Notes: generated from the sequence alone by a model not told the origin. Positions 37,961 to 49,826 are shown, counted from the stretch's first letter. The stretch: DNA of 64,000 nt from Flaccisagitta enflata (GCA_965153355.1 OZ231127.1:74400001-74464000), one strand, 5' to 3'. Numbers and translations are program-made.

Positions 37961-39107
37961 CTGGGGGATAAAGAAATGAAATATTTATTTTTCTGATGTT
38001 AGTGCTGCCCTATGTGAGTATGGCTATTAAGCATTCGTATATTGATTCATGAGAACCATCTACATAGAATCCCCAAGCCTCCCATCCATAGATCTGTTAA
38101 TAAAGCTTTAGAATACATTCGCATCAATTGAGTTTATTTTTCGTATATAAGAAATTGGAAATATTTCATACCTATTCTAATTCTTGTTTCATTTTAAAGA
38201 ATGACTCATTCTCACCTTTTCAATATTAATCACTTCGGCGCAAAGTCGTCTGTCGTATTTTTGCTCAGTCCCTTGGCATACACTCTGGTGAAGCACAACT
38301 GTATTTCTTTGGTCTGTTGGGCTTGCTCTTACCTATCTTTACTAGTAGTATAGCTACCAGTAATCTTCTTCATTTTCTCAGGACAACGGGAACAAAAACA
38401 AAAGAAAAAACATCCCTTAAAAGGCTTCAACTCAAAATTTGTTCAAAAAGGATACCTTCTATATTTTTTTTATGTGACCAGGAGCCTTTCTGCCTGAGAC
38501 CAGTATAACAAGGCCGGAGCCCGCCGGACACATGGCAATCCCAGACGCGTGCGGGTGGGCAGGGGCCTGTTTCCGAGATAGAAGAAAGACACCAACTACC
38601 TAGGGCCAAACAGGAACCCGTTCTTTAGATGCTTACTGTAATCCAGCCTAACAATCAGAAAATCAGAAAATCACTAATCAAGAATTATTCAGATACTCTA
38701 AGAAGGTTGCTTTCTCCCTGATGACTGATGCGTGACCACTTACCGGTTTTATCGGTTCTGAAGTTCTTTTGTCAACCTTAAAAAAAGCGGGAAATAAGTA
38801 ATGAAGCTATCGAGATATTACATAGGGATTGTCTAGAAAACATCTAGACATGCGCCCAATGCGATAACCCCTTTTAACGTAAAACATTATCAGAATGTGC
38901 CACTCACCTCATTTCAACTAACCTCACTTTTCATCTCGGGACAAAGTCTCATGGTGCAAGCCCAATCTCCGTCTTTTGAGCGCCATTGGCACAATTTGCG
39001 GCAGCTTCTTTCTTAGCTACGCCATTGGCCCGTAGAATTGTGCCGCCTAGAGCAGGTGCTGCAACGCACCCTAAAAGCAGCAACAGTCTGAAGACGCCCA
39101 TTTCACT
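37817..39107 (-). CDS. Small secreted cysteine-rich protein gene, four exons, frameshifted as printed
   Basis: Read by eye on the minus strand. The exons are 39107-38923 (ATG at 39101-39099), 38776-38744, 38284-38216 and 37960-37817 (TGA at 37819-37817). The three introns are 146, 459 and 255 nt, all GT-AG and phase 0. An acceptor with a pyrimidine-rich run (ending TATTCAG) lies six bases before the ATG, so a 5' UTR intron is likely. The product starts with a clear signal peptide (MGVFRLLLLLGCVAAPALG), then a basic linker, then a Cys-rich part with about ten Cys: four in exon 1, two in exon 3, four in exon 4. DGDWACTMRLCPE and the CxDG...CxC...RWVC spacing resemble pacifastin or VWC-like extracellular domains, but no complete domain is present. 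Exon 1 has 179 coding nt, one short of phase 0. Its signal-peptide frame hits TGA at 38951-38949, while the Cys-rich frame is open from 39012 to the donor. Secretion is well supported. Protease inhibition would only be a guess. Confidence 0.6.
38216..38284 (-). CDS. Exon 3: Cys-pair segment
   Basis: A CTTCACCAG acceptor and GAAAAG|GTGAGA donor bound 23 open codons, phase 0 both sides. It contains CQGTEQKYDRRLCAE, which echoes the CQ...RLCPE spacing of exon 1 and suggests a repeated module. The other two frames contain stops. Confidence 0.55.
38506..38572 (+). mobile_element. A-type 5' fragment inside a gene intron
   Basis: ATAACAAGGCCGGAGCCCGC and ACGCGTGCGGGTGGGCAGGG, without core or 3' hairpin. 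It sits in intron 2-3 of the Cys-rich gene. Confidence 0.7.
38744..38776 (-). CDS. Exon 2: 33-nt microexon
   Basis: A T-rich acceptor (TTTTTTTAAG) is followed by eleven codons, VDKRTSEPIKP, and a strong CCG|GTAAGT donor. It is phase 0 on both sides and reads as a Cys-free linker with a dibasic KR. Confidence 0.55.
38923..39107 (-). CDS. Exon 1: signal peptide and first Cys cluster
   Basis: The acceptor is just upstream of AGTGAA-ATG. The signal-peptide frame runs from 39101 and meets TGA at 38951-38949. A second frame, open after a TAA at 39015-39013, encodes four Cys with DGDWACTMRLCPE and ends at a GAG|GTTAGT donor in phase 0. The frame change must lie between 39012 and 38952, most simply in the A-rich stretch near 39012-39007. 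Confidence 0.6.
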
Positions 39108-39297
39108 CTGAATACGAAAAGAATAGGCGATAAAGTTGTAAACGCATCCGTCAAAAAAAAAAAAAATGATCAATTGCAATGAACATATGATTAACCATGT
39201 TTTGGATAAGGTTTATAGCGACTTTTGCGTACATTGTGTTTTGAGATCAAGAGACAAACATCCCGATGGTGTTCATTGATTTAAACTATTATTCCTT

Positions 39298-39440
39298 TAT
39301 TAGTCGCGCGCTTCGCGACTCTATACCCCGCTGTGTCCATTGGTCCGTCCGTCCGTCCATCAATCCGTCCGTCCGAATGTCGGTTGGTCGGTTGCCCACC
39401 CGTCCACGACGATATTGTAACCCCGCGTTACTTGTTTTAT
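39298..39440 (-). mobile_element. Short C-type element
   Basis: AGTCGCGCGCTTCGCGACTC hairpin, CCGTCCGTCCGTCCATCAA core, GCCCACCCGTCCACGACG and TTGTAACCCCGCGTTACTTG. It lies about 200 bp upstream of the Cys-rich gene's first coding exon, where it may be in or near the 5' region. Confidence 0.75.
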
Positions 39441-39779
39441 TCTTAAAGTGTAAAAAATTCTATAAAGATTCATACCGGTTTTGCAAAAAAAAAAAAAGAA
39501 AGGCAGAGCGACGTGCTACAGTCGATGATGCGAAAGCAAAAACTAGCCGTCTTTTATACCTCCAAAAATAGAGAATTCGAGAGATTTACTACAACGCAAG
39601 TCGCTAAGGCGTGATACCATGATCAGTTGACCAAATACACGCTGATCGGAGATGATTGAGAAGGGTATTAACTTATTAAGATACTCAATGATAACATCTC
39701 ACCACTTATTTTTGATTGTTTCATTTGCTCGTTCGTTCCTTCATTTTATATTTATCCTAAATTCGTTTACGTAAAAACC

Positions 39780-40167
39780 ACTCTTTTATTCATTCGCTCG
39801 TTTGTTCGCTCATTCATTCATTCTTTTATTCTTTTATTCTTTCATTCATTCTTTCATCCATTCATCCATTCATTCATTTATTCATTCATTCATTCATTCA
39901 TTCATTCATTCATTCATTCATTCATTCATTCATTCATTCATTCATTCATTCATTCATTCATTCATTCATTCATTCATTCATTCATTCATTCATTCATTCA
40001 TTCATTCATTCACTCACTCACTCACTCAATCACTCACTCACTCACTCACTCACTCACTCACTCACTTACTCACTCACTCTTTCACTCACTCACCCATTCA
40101 TTCATTCTTTCATTCATTCATTCATTCATTCATTCATTCATTCATTCATTCATGCATTCATTCTTTT
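39780..40167 (+). repeat. (ATTC)n with (ACTC)n segment
   Basis: About 39900-40010 is pure ATTC. 40010-40095 is mostly ACTC. Then ATTC resumes. Confidence 0.95.
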
Positions 40168-40470
40168 TTTTTTCTTGTTATCTTTCAAAATCTTATTTAA
40201 AAAAAACTCGAAAATACTTTCAAGCGGGATGTTTTCAAGCGGGATATAGAAGCTAACTTTTGTTAGAACGATCCCAAAGACTGTTATTACCCCCTTGGCT
40301 CTCAGACTGAACAGCCCTAGAAATCCGATTTTTGACTTGGCATGATGCAAAAAATATTCTTTATATTTTTGTTTGTCAAATACTGAAATGGTCATAATGA
40401 GTCAATATTGATGGTAAATATGAAATTGCCAGAGTAAGCTTTTATTATTTGGCCACATTTTTTTTCGTTT

Positions 40471-40970
40471 TTGGGCAGCGGCCCCAAAGGGCCGATGTCC
40501 TGTAGGACACAGGGGTGAATTTCCAAACATCCGTTCGTGTGTCCGTCCGTCCATCCGTCGCGTCTGTCCGTACGTCCATCCCCCCCTGCCTCAGCTTCTG
40601 TGCCTCATGTTCCCATTGAATAACATGGAAAATTGAAGAAATGCTAAGTTCCCATTGAATAAAAGATTGATAAAGAAATGAAACAAATATGAAATTCCCA
40701 TTGAATAACATGGAAAATTTACTAGAAGTTGAAAATATGGGAAATCCCTATTGAATAACATGGAAAATTGACAATGAACTCATTGAAAAACAAGGAAAGT
40801 AGCCCAAAAGGCCTCAAATGTGCCTTTTCAGGACGTCTGGAAATTCACCCCTGTGTCCTATAGGACATCGGCCCTTTGGGGCCGCTGCCCTGCTCTCACT
40901 CCACTTCTGCAGATAATCACTCCAAGCTGGGCGTCGGGTACCGCTGACCATGTGCGATCCTTGGATGACT
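40471..40970 (+). mobile_element. D-type palindromic element
   Basis: Same arms, central TCCCATTGAATAACATGGAA repeats about every 65 bp, same right tail ending GATCCTTGGATGACT. It also has a CCGTCCGTCCATCCGTCG tract just inside the left arm. Confidence 0.82.
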
Positions 40971-40999
40971 AGTTCTTGTATGTGGACTGGGTCAACGTC

Positions 41000-41469
41000 T
41001 GATACACTCCCTCATGCTACGGAGTGTGTTCTTTTTCCTTGATTTTCGTCTTGGTCCACATAAAGTCACTTCACTAACGCTCTTTTCCTCATCGCCACTC
41101 TCAGTCTCAATGTGGTTAAAAAAAATAGAGTAATCCTGCATTTTTTCATTGCTTTCTCTCTTTCCTACTAAGGTTCTTTATTTTACTCTCTCTATTTGTG
41201 CATTGATAATCTCAAATTGCATTTTGTCTTGTTATGTTTTGTCATGAAACAATCATGGGCTGGAATGACAGAAACGGTCACAAAGTTTGTTTTTTTTGTG
41301 AAAACCTCGTAACCTCGTGAAAACTAAGCCCACGATAAAAGGTGTAGCAACGACCCCCAAACTATGGCTACAAAGGTCACTAAACTTGGAGGTCAGCAGA
41401 GAATGCAAATTTTTTGGGGGGAAAGAATCATGGAGTCAACTAAAACCTTGGTTTTTCATCTCAAGGTAA
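41000..41469. other. Unassigned
   Basis: AT-rich, no feature beyond short T runs. Confidence 0.4.
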
Positions 41470-41545
41470 AGCCATGAGGTCATCGCTGCAGCTTTAAGGT
41501 CGTCGTTGCAGCTTTAAGGTTATCGTTGCAGCTTTGAGGTCGTAA
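41470..41545 (+). repeat. 20-bp tandem repeat, 3.5 units
   Basis: Units of AGGTCGTCGTTGCAGCTTTA with small changes. Confidence 0.85.
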
Positions 41546-41674
41546 GCAGCGTCGAAATGTCATTTGATCGGTCAAACACATCCTTTGAGTTGGTGAAAGA
41601 GTTGAAAGGAAGGAAAAAAATTTCCATAAACACAGAAGGCATTGAAATTTGTGAGTTCAAAACACGGCGAAATT

Positions 41675-41735
41675 GTCGTCGTCGTCGTCTTCGTCGTTAT
41701 CGTCGTTGATGTTGTCGTCGTCGTTGTTGTCAAAT
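41675..41735 (+). repeat. Degenerate (GTC/GTT)n
   Basis: Mixed CGT, CTT, TAT and GTT triplets. Confidence 0.85.
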
Positions 41736-41781
41736 TTGATGGTAAGAAATTGAAAAGGTAACCGACAACGATGGAGGGCTG

Positions 41782-41968
<187 letters not shown>

Positions 41969-42242
41969 TTATTGAGTTGGGTCATGGTCGTGAATTCTAC
42001 GGGGGTCTCCATTCATGACTTTCACTAATTTGGGTCATCGTTCTGCCATACCATCAATCGGGCCATCATGCATCATCATCCGGCGATGCCTCAGTCCCAC
42101 GGATGATCCATCAGGATGACCCGGAATGAAAACTTTGTGGGGTTTAAAAATTGGGGGTTGAAAAGGGGGTCAAATGGAGGACAAAGAACTTCCATGTGTG
42201 GAGGAAGTGAAATTCCGTATTTGTACGTGTAAATGTCTTCCG

Positions 42243-43371
<1,129 letters not shown>

Positions 43372-43615
43372 GAAAGAGAGCTAGAGAAGGAGAGAGAGAA
43401 CTGATATTGATTAACAGCCACACAGTCTGACTGACTGACAGTACAGTGAGACATAGTAAGACAGACAGGCAGGAAGGTAGAAAACAAAGCATACAATACT
43501 ATGCAAAGAACTACGTCAGTAAGCCGTTACGTGATACTTTTTGATTGACAAACTGAGACTGAAACTAACTGTCAAAAGTCAGAACAATCGCTTGTACCCC
43601 AATGACGCCAATGTA

Positions 43616-44807
43616 CTATCTTGGAAAAAATAAAAGTCCAAGCTGGATAAAGGAATGATTTGATTTCTAATTTGATAAAATAATGACCATTTCCATTAGC
43701 CTACTATTTAGAATAACCTTTTTAAAGTTTAGAAAGTGCTTGTATCTGTAAGGGCATGCCTTGGTAAAGAGTATAAGCCATTTTGAAGTACAATCCCTCC
43801 ACACAATTTGTTTACAATTTCTGAGAATCAACATTCTCACTCTTTTTGATACAGGGTGAACATTGTCAAATGCAAAAAAGTATTAAGCTTTTACTTCTTG
43901 ACGCTTCATCTTCATGACCTGGAATCATTTTTCTCTTATAGTAGTATGCTTGACGTTTTTTGCGTCAAAATTTCATGGGTCTGAGTTGAATAGTTTGTTC
44001 ATAACATTAGTTCGAAGTAAAAAGAATATTTACAGCTTGAGCTTGATTACTAACTTTTTTCATCTGGGCAGCTTCTTTTGGAATTGCTCTGATGTTGAAA
44101 TGACTTAAGCCACAAATACTACATTGGTCTTAAATGAAAGAGAGTCAAATTTTCTTCCATTCGAGACCAATCTGGCATTTATAGCTCAAGTTGTCTTCAA
44201 ATGAGAGCAAATCGAAGAAAAACTTTTCAGTTTAAAGAAGAAGATTTTGAGCTGAAAATGAGCTTTTTCTAGAAATGCCTCTTTTACTTCAATTTAATGT
44301 TGTGGACAAAGTATCCAACTTAGACCCATGAAATTTTAATACAAAAAACGTCAAACATAGTACTTTAAGAGAAAAGTGATTCCAGGTCATGAAAATGAAG
44401 CATCTAGAAGCAAAAGCTTAATACTTTCTTGCATTTGACAATGTTCACACTGTATAGAGCCCAAACGAAAAAAGCTAGGAGTCTCTGCTTGGCGGCAATG
44501 GATAGCCCTGATCAAGAGCTTCAAAATGGTCACCAATTTTCCTTTCAAATTATGCATATCAAAGCGACACTGTAACAAAACATCATGCATTCATATTCTA
44601 TTCAAGTTTTGTGTCCATTTCCTGAAATCAACATTTTCACTTATTTTGATGTAAAATCTAAACAAACAAAGTTATGAGTCTCAGCTTGGCGCAATTTGCT
44701 AGCCCTGTTTATTAGCTTCATTTTGATCACAAATTTTCATATCAAATCTTGTATATCAAAGCTGCAAAATGAATAAACATCCTGAACTTTTATTTTTTCC
44801 AAGATAG
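43616..44807. mobile_element. TA-flanked inverted-repeat element, 1.19 kb
   Basis: Termini CTATCTTGGAAAAAATAAAA and its complement, with TA on both sides. Further matching arms inside (43845-44010 with 44305-44460, including CTTGACGTTTTTTGC). Same terminal CTATCTTGG as 33368-33981, so one family. No transposase ORF. Confidence 0.82.
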
Positions 44808-45231
44808 TACAGGAAGAAAAGAGTTCTCAATATCATGTTACTTTTCTTTCTCTAAGACGCCGTTTCTGGCGAATGACGAATGACGTATGACGGACTCTTC
44901 GGCGGCTCAATAAGCGCAACTCAGGTTTCAGAGCGCAAATCATAAACCTTTTGCGTCAAATTTGTGCTCATACTTATTCTATTTTTTCCTATTGTACCAT
45001 ATCCCTTCCAATTAGCGCCCGAGGGCTTTCAAGATTCATAGTTGACATCGATATTTTGGTTCCCTAGCATGTTTGGTAGAAATAAAAGGGTGAGAAATTA
45101 GTCAAAAAGTGAAAAAGAGTGAATGAAAACTGTTAAAACTTGAAATGCCTGTACATAGTTACTGAGGTACTAAAAGATGACGGAGAAAAAGAGGAAGAAC
45201 AAATAACGCGGGATTGCAATACGCGGTGGGG

Positions 45232-45406
45232 TGGGCAGGCGCATACCCATCCCCCACCCACACAGAGGGGTGGGCAGGCGCATACCCATCCCCCACCCAC
45301 ACGGAGGGGTGGGCAGGCGTATACCCATCCCCCACCCACACGGAGGGGTGGGCAGGCGCATACCCATCCCCAACCCACACAGAGGGGTGGGCAGGCGCAT
45401 ACCCAT
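45232..45406 (+). repeat. 39-bp minisatellite, 4.5 units
   Basis: Units starting TGGGCAGGCGCATACCCATC at 45232, 45271, 45310, 45349 and 45388, an exact 39-bp period. Because 39 is a multiple of three and stops are absent, several frames on both strands stay open. These are not genes. Confidence 0.95.
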
Positions 45407-45743
45407 TAGGGTGACTTAAAATATGGTCAAATCCGAATCTCGTCTTCCTTGCGGGAGAAATGTGACCGTTTCCATCATAGATGGTAACTCTAAAATCTGG
45501 AGATGATCAGACAAAGTTTACTCATGGCCGCAACCCCACCCCATTCCCACTATAAAAGATAGGAAGCTGCAGAGGCCAAAATCCTTCCTGTACATTTTCT
45601 ATGGGAAATGAGGGGGGGGTTGCGGCCATGAGTAAACTTCATTTGATTACCACCAGATTTTAGGGTTATCTGTGATGGAAATGGTATCATTTCTCCCGCG
45701 AGGGAGACCAGATTCAAATATGACCATATTTTCAGTCACCCTA
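45407..45743. mobile_element. Foldback MITE, hAT-like, 337 bp
   Basis: Termini TAGGGTGACT...AGTCACCCTA. The arms pair imperfectly for about 135 bp each, so most of the element folds back. It is flanked by the 8-bp direct repeat ATACCCAT (45399-45406, 45744-45751), cut from one 39-bp minisatellite unit. An 8-bp duplication and TAGGG termini are typical of hAT elements. Confidence 0.85.
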
Positions 45744-46177
45744 ATACCCATCCCCCACCCACACGGCCTCTCAAATGCACAATTTCTAACATTTCAATTG
45801 GAACGTGACGGAACAACGGTCGGACGGACGGACAAAGCCTCTTATAGAGTCGCTGGTCCGCGACTGAAAAGAAACAGCAAATAAAGAGGCGCAATTCAGA
45901 AGGATAGCGGTCAGTGTTTGTCTATCCAACCATATATGTCGAGTCGAGTCCATCGGAAGGAGCTCACATTTATGTGCATGGCTCACGAGTAACAAAACAA
46001 ATACTTGAAGGTATTGAATGAAATCGGTTACGGTATCAAGTTCTTCTTACATATCGATAATCTTGATACCCACGAACAACCGAAGAAAAGTCGGCGACAT
46101 GGGGGGGGGGGGAGTCAAGAGCTAAAGATCGCGATGTCTCAGCACACTGCACTTGTGCGATCATGGCGTGAAACAAA

Positions 46178-46181
<4 letters not shown>

Positions 46182-46230
<49 letters not shown>
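46182..46230 (+). repeat. (GA)24
   Basis: Pure run after a GGGGGGGGGGGG stretch at about 46100. Confidence 0.95.
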
Positions 46231-46234
<4 letters not shown>

Positions 46235-46354
46235 CATGGTTACATTTCGTAACAGTACCACCCACAATCCCACTTGTTAAACCACCCAACTTGAAAACAT
46301 AAATGATTTCGTATTTTGTTTCAGTTCCGGAGCTTCTGGTATCTTTATTGATCT

Positions 46355-46548
46355 TTCTATCGGTCTGTCTGCCTGTCTGTCTGTCTATCTGTCTCTCTGT
46401 CTGTCGGTGTGTGTGTCTGTGTGTGTATGTCTATTTGTGTGCCTATCTGTTTGTCTGTCTGTCTTTGTGTCTGACTGTATGTCTGCCTGTCTGTCTGTCT
46501 GTCTGTGTGTCTGTCTGTTTTTTCTGTCTCTCTTTTTGTCTGTTTGTT

Positions 46549-46585
<37 letters not shown>

Positions 46586-46605
46586 CTCTGACTGACTGTC
46601 TAGTT
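46355..46605 (+). repeat. (CTGT)n, degenerate
   Basis: TCTG tetramers with GTGT, ATCT and TTTG interruptions. The Leu/Val/Cys-rich ORFs here are artefacts. Confidence 0.9.
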
Positions 46606-46995
46606 TGTCTTTTCAATAGTTTAATAGCGCGTTTCTACACAATTTCACGTGAAAGTAAAAATTTATCAGCGAAACAAGTCAACTTTTCATTGGGTTTGTA
46701 ACAAAACATAGTAGATCCCAGTCCCAAGATTATACTTACTGAGTTAATTTGCCTGTCGAAGTTATAAATATGATATGGTGAGATATAAACAGCTCTAATC
46801 TTATTAGGTTATGATACAGTTAAAAACCTTTCTAACGAAGCCAAAGGGAACCTGACATATTTTCGTTACAGGCGAATTTCGCTGTAGCCATAGAGAAACA
46901 ATTGCTAGTAATTTAGTAGCAAAAACAACCATCAGAACGGATTTGTTCATTTAGAAAGACACCATAAAAGTAACGCGGTACAAAATAGCATATCA

Positions 46996-47475
<480 letters not shown>

Positions 47476-47766
47476 CATGAAAAATTCGTTACACGTCACT
47501 TAAAAATAACATTTTCACTGGAAAACACTTTGTTAGAGGCGATTTTTCATTAATCACAGTTCGTTATAGGCAATTTTTTTAAACAAAGAATCTAAAGGAA
47601 GAATGACGGGACTTTCAAAGAAATTCGTTAGAGGCAGAATTTCGTAAGAAGCGTGCTCGTGAGAATGATTTTCTTCTGTATCACTATCAAGGCTCCAAAA
47701 TCTTTCAGAATTCATCATATGAAATTCATAACAGACCAATAAAGGTAGGCATGTTGGCTATGCTAT

Positions 47767-48390
47767 GAAATGACTTAAACCAAAAAAATCAAAATTCTAC
47801 GAGCAGTTCATGTTGTGGAGCTGTCTTGGGCTTCTGTTGTCATCATTTTCAGCTTTAAAAGTTTACATCTTGCTTTCCGCGCCTTACCTTGAACTTCCCA
47901 TGGGTCAATAGGAAACTAAAAATTTCAAATTGCTCAAATCAAAATTTTGACTGCAGATTTGAAATCTGCATGAAAAACTGTCTGTTGAAAGTGCTTTTCT
48001 TTTTTCAAAATTCCTTAGGGATCATTATCAAAATCTACGCTAAAGATTTTTAAAGAAGGTAGGTTCAATGATTTTACAAAGAAATGAAAAAGAAAGGTAT
48101 GTTTCGCGATATTTGACAGCACTTTTGACCACCTTCTAATTGGAATTTCAAAAAAAGGAAAACACTTTCAATTGACAGTTTTTTCTGCTGATTCCAAATC
48201 TGCAGTCAGAATTGGAATTTGAGAACTTTGAAATTTTTAATTTCCTATAGGGGTAGGGTTTATAGAAGGTAAGGTGCGGCCACCTAAAAGTAGAATTTCA
48301 AAGCCAAACTTGATTTCAATTGAAGCCTGAGACAGTCCCACAACATGATCTGCTCGTAGAATGTTAATTTTATTGTTTTTTTGTCATTTA
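47767..48390. mobile_element. Inverted-repeat element, about 620 bp
   Basis: ATTCTACGAGCAGTTCATGT at 47794 pairs with ACATGATCTGCTCGTAGAAT near 48340. Similarity extends outward to AAATGAC and inward past AATCTGCAGTC. Target duplication not clear. Confidence 0.72.
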
Positions 48391-48826
48391 GGTACAGGCT
48401 AATGCCCATATTGTTTGAAAAACAAAATATCTAGTTGAAAAAAGATTTCTTTCAAGTCCATCAACGTTATTTTCCCCTCAAGCTTTTACGCTTGTCATTT
48501 ACAAGGTTAGCTTCTCCTTTTCCCATAAAATGTCACGATGCAGTTGTTAACCTAATTGTTGAATGTTTTAAGACTTGTGATTTTTAAGGTTTTGTCGATT
48601 GTTGACCTTTTTTCTGACAATGATAGAATTATTTTTACTCGACAAAAAAATTGGATTTCTTTGTTTTGACAGTTAAAACAGATCCCTGAGTTAAGTCATA
48701 ACATGCAGAAGAAATGATGAGGCTGAGGCGAAGACTTCGCTTGTTTTTGTTATAATGTTTGTACTCAAGGCCCGGCAAAATAGGTATCTGCCCGAAACTG
48801 GAAAAAATGATGAATCCTCTTACTTC

Positions 48827-48900
48827 TTATGCTTTTTCTTTTACTTTTACTTTTACTTTTACTTTTACTTTTACTTTTACTTTTACTTTTACTTTTTCGA

Positions 48901-48949
<49 letters not shown>

Positions 48950-49020
48950 TTCCTTTTTCTTTTTCTTTTTCTTTTTCTTTTTCTTTTTTTTTTCTTTTCT
49001 TTTTCTTTTTCTACTTGTGC
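48827..49020 (+). repeat. Chain of hexanucleotide arrays
   Basis: About nine TTTTAC units, then about eight GTTTTC units, then about seven TTTTTC units, in direct succession. Confidence 0.95.
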
Positions 49021-49129
49021 TTCTCCTTAAGCCGCTTATTTCTCTTTCTCTTCTTTTTGTAATTTTCTTCTTCTTCTACGCTTTCTTCTCTTTTGTTTTG
49101 TTTCTGTTTTTTCTGTTTCCCTTATCTTT

Positions 49130-49205
49130 TTTGGGCAGCTTTTTCTTAATGGTTATAGAGGTGGCATCGGAAACCGCTGACCATATGATTCTTGAGCTAC
49201 CTGGT
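49130..49205 (+). mobile_element. D-type degenerate ends
   Basis: TTTTGGGCAGCTTTTTCTTA followed shortly by GGAAACCGCTGACCATATG, a D start and tail with the middle lost. Confidence 0.45.
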
Positions 49206-49301
49206 CCTCCTTCATATTCCATCTCCTTTCTGGGGGGATATCACACCCTCGCATATTTTTTAGTCATAAATCCAGAAATCCAGGGGTAGTATTTTACAAC
49301 A

Positions 49302-49448
49302 AAACAAGGCCGGATACACGGCAAGACAGTCGCGGACGGTAGGGCAGGGGCCGTAATACAAACCGCTCGCAATAAAAAAAAATTTTGTGATGGACGGACG
49401 GACCGACAGACCGACACGGCAAGGTGTAAAGTCGCTTGTCCGCGACTA
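49302..49448 (+). mobile_element. A-type element abutting a B-type element
   Basis: AACAAGGCCGGATACACGGC, CAGTCGCGGACGGTAGGGC, core GATGGACGGACGGACCGAC, end AAGTCGCTTGTCCGCGACTA. It is followed at once by the AACAAGGCC start of the B element at 49447. Confidence 0.82.
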
Positions 49449-49826
49449 ACAAGGCCAACACCTATAAGTCGCGTGCGAGACTTACAGACAAAGAGTGACT
49501 TAGAATGACTTAGAATGACTTTCAATGACTTAGAATGACCTAAAATGACCAAAATTGACTTAAAATGACTAAAAAAACAAAAAACCAAAAATAACTTAAA
49601 ATAACTTAAAATGACTTAAAATGACTTAAAGTAACTTAGACTGACTCAAAATGACTTAGAATAACTATAAATGACTTAAAATGACTTAAAATGACCTAAG
49701 AGTTGACGTTATAGTACAAAAAAGTAAAGTGTGACGGACGGACGGACGGACCGACGGACGGACGGACCGACGGACCGACGGACCGACCGACAAAGCGGGT
49801 TGTAGAGTCGCGTGCACGCGACTAAA
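49447..49826 (+). mobile_element. B-type element with expanded 10-mer core
   Basis: AACAAGGCCAACACCTATAA, AGTCGCGTGCGAGACTT, some twenty tandem TGACTTAAAA-type 10-mers, a 60-bp GACGGACGGACC core and end GAGTCGCGTGCACGCGACTA. Confidence 0.85.

Larger units (their letters stand above)
45200..45868 (+). mobile_element. C-type element with minisatellite and nested MITE
   Basis: AAATAACGCGGGATTGCAAT start, a 39-bp minisatellite (45232-45406), a nested MITE (45407-45743), then ACGGAACAACGGTCGGACGG and end AGTCGCTGGTCCGCGACTG. Confidence 0.75.

Noticed and set aside
39780-40167. Regular array that could be mistaken for a CRISPR
   Set aside because: Simple tetranucleotide repeat without distinct spacers, in eukaryotic-type DNA.
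45133-45419. Five overlapping ORFs with repeated peptides such as GGQAHTHPPPT
   Set aside because: A 39-bp (13-codon) minisatellite keeps many frames open on both strands. No start context or splice evidence.
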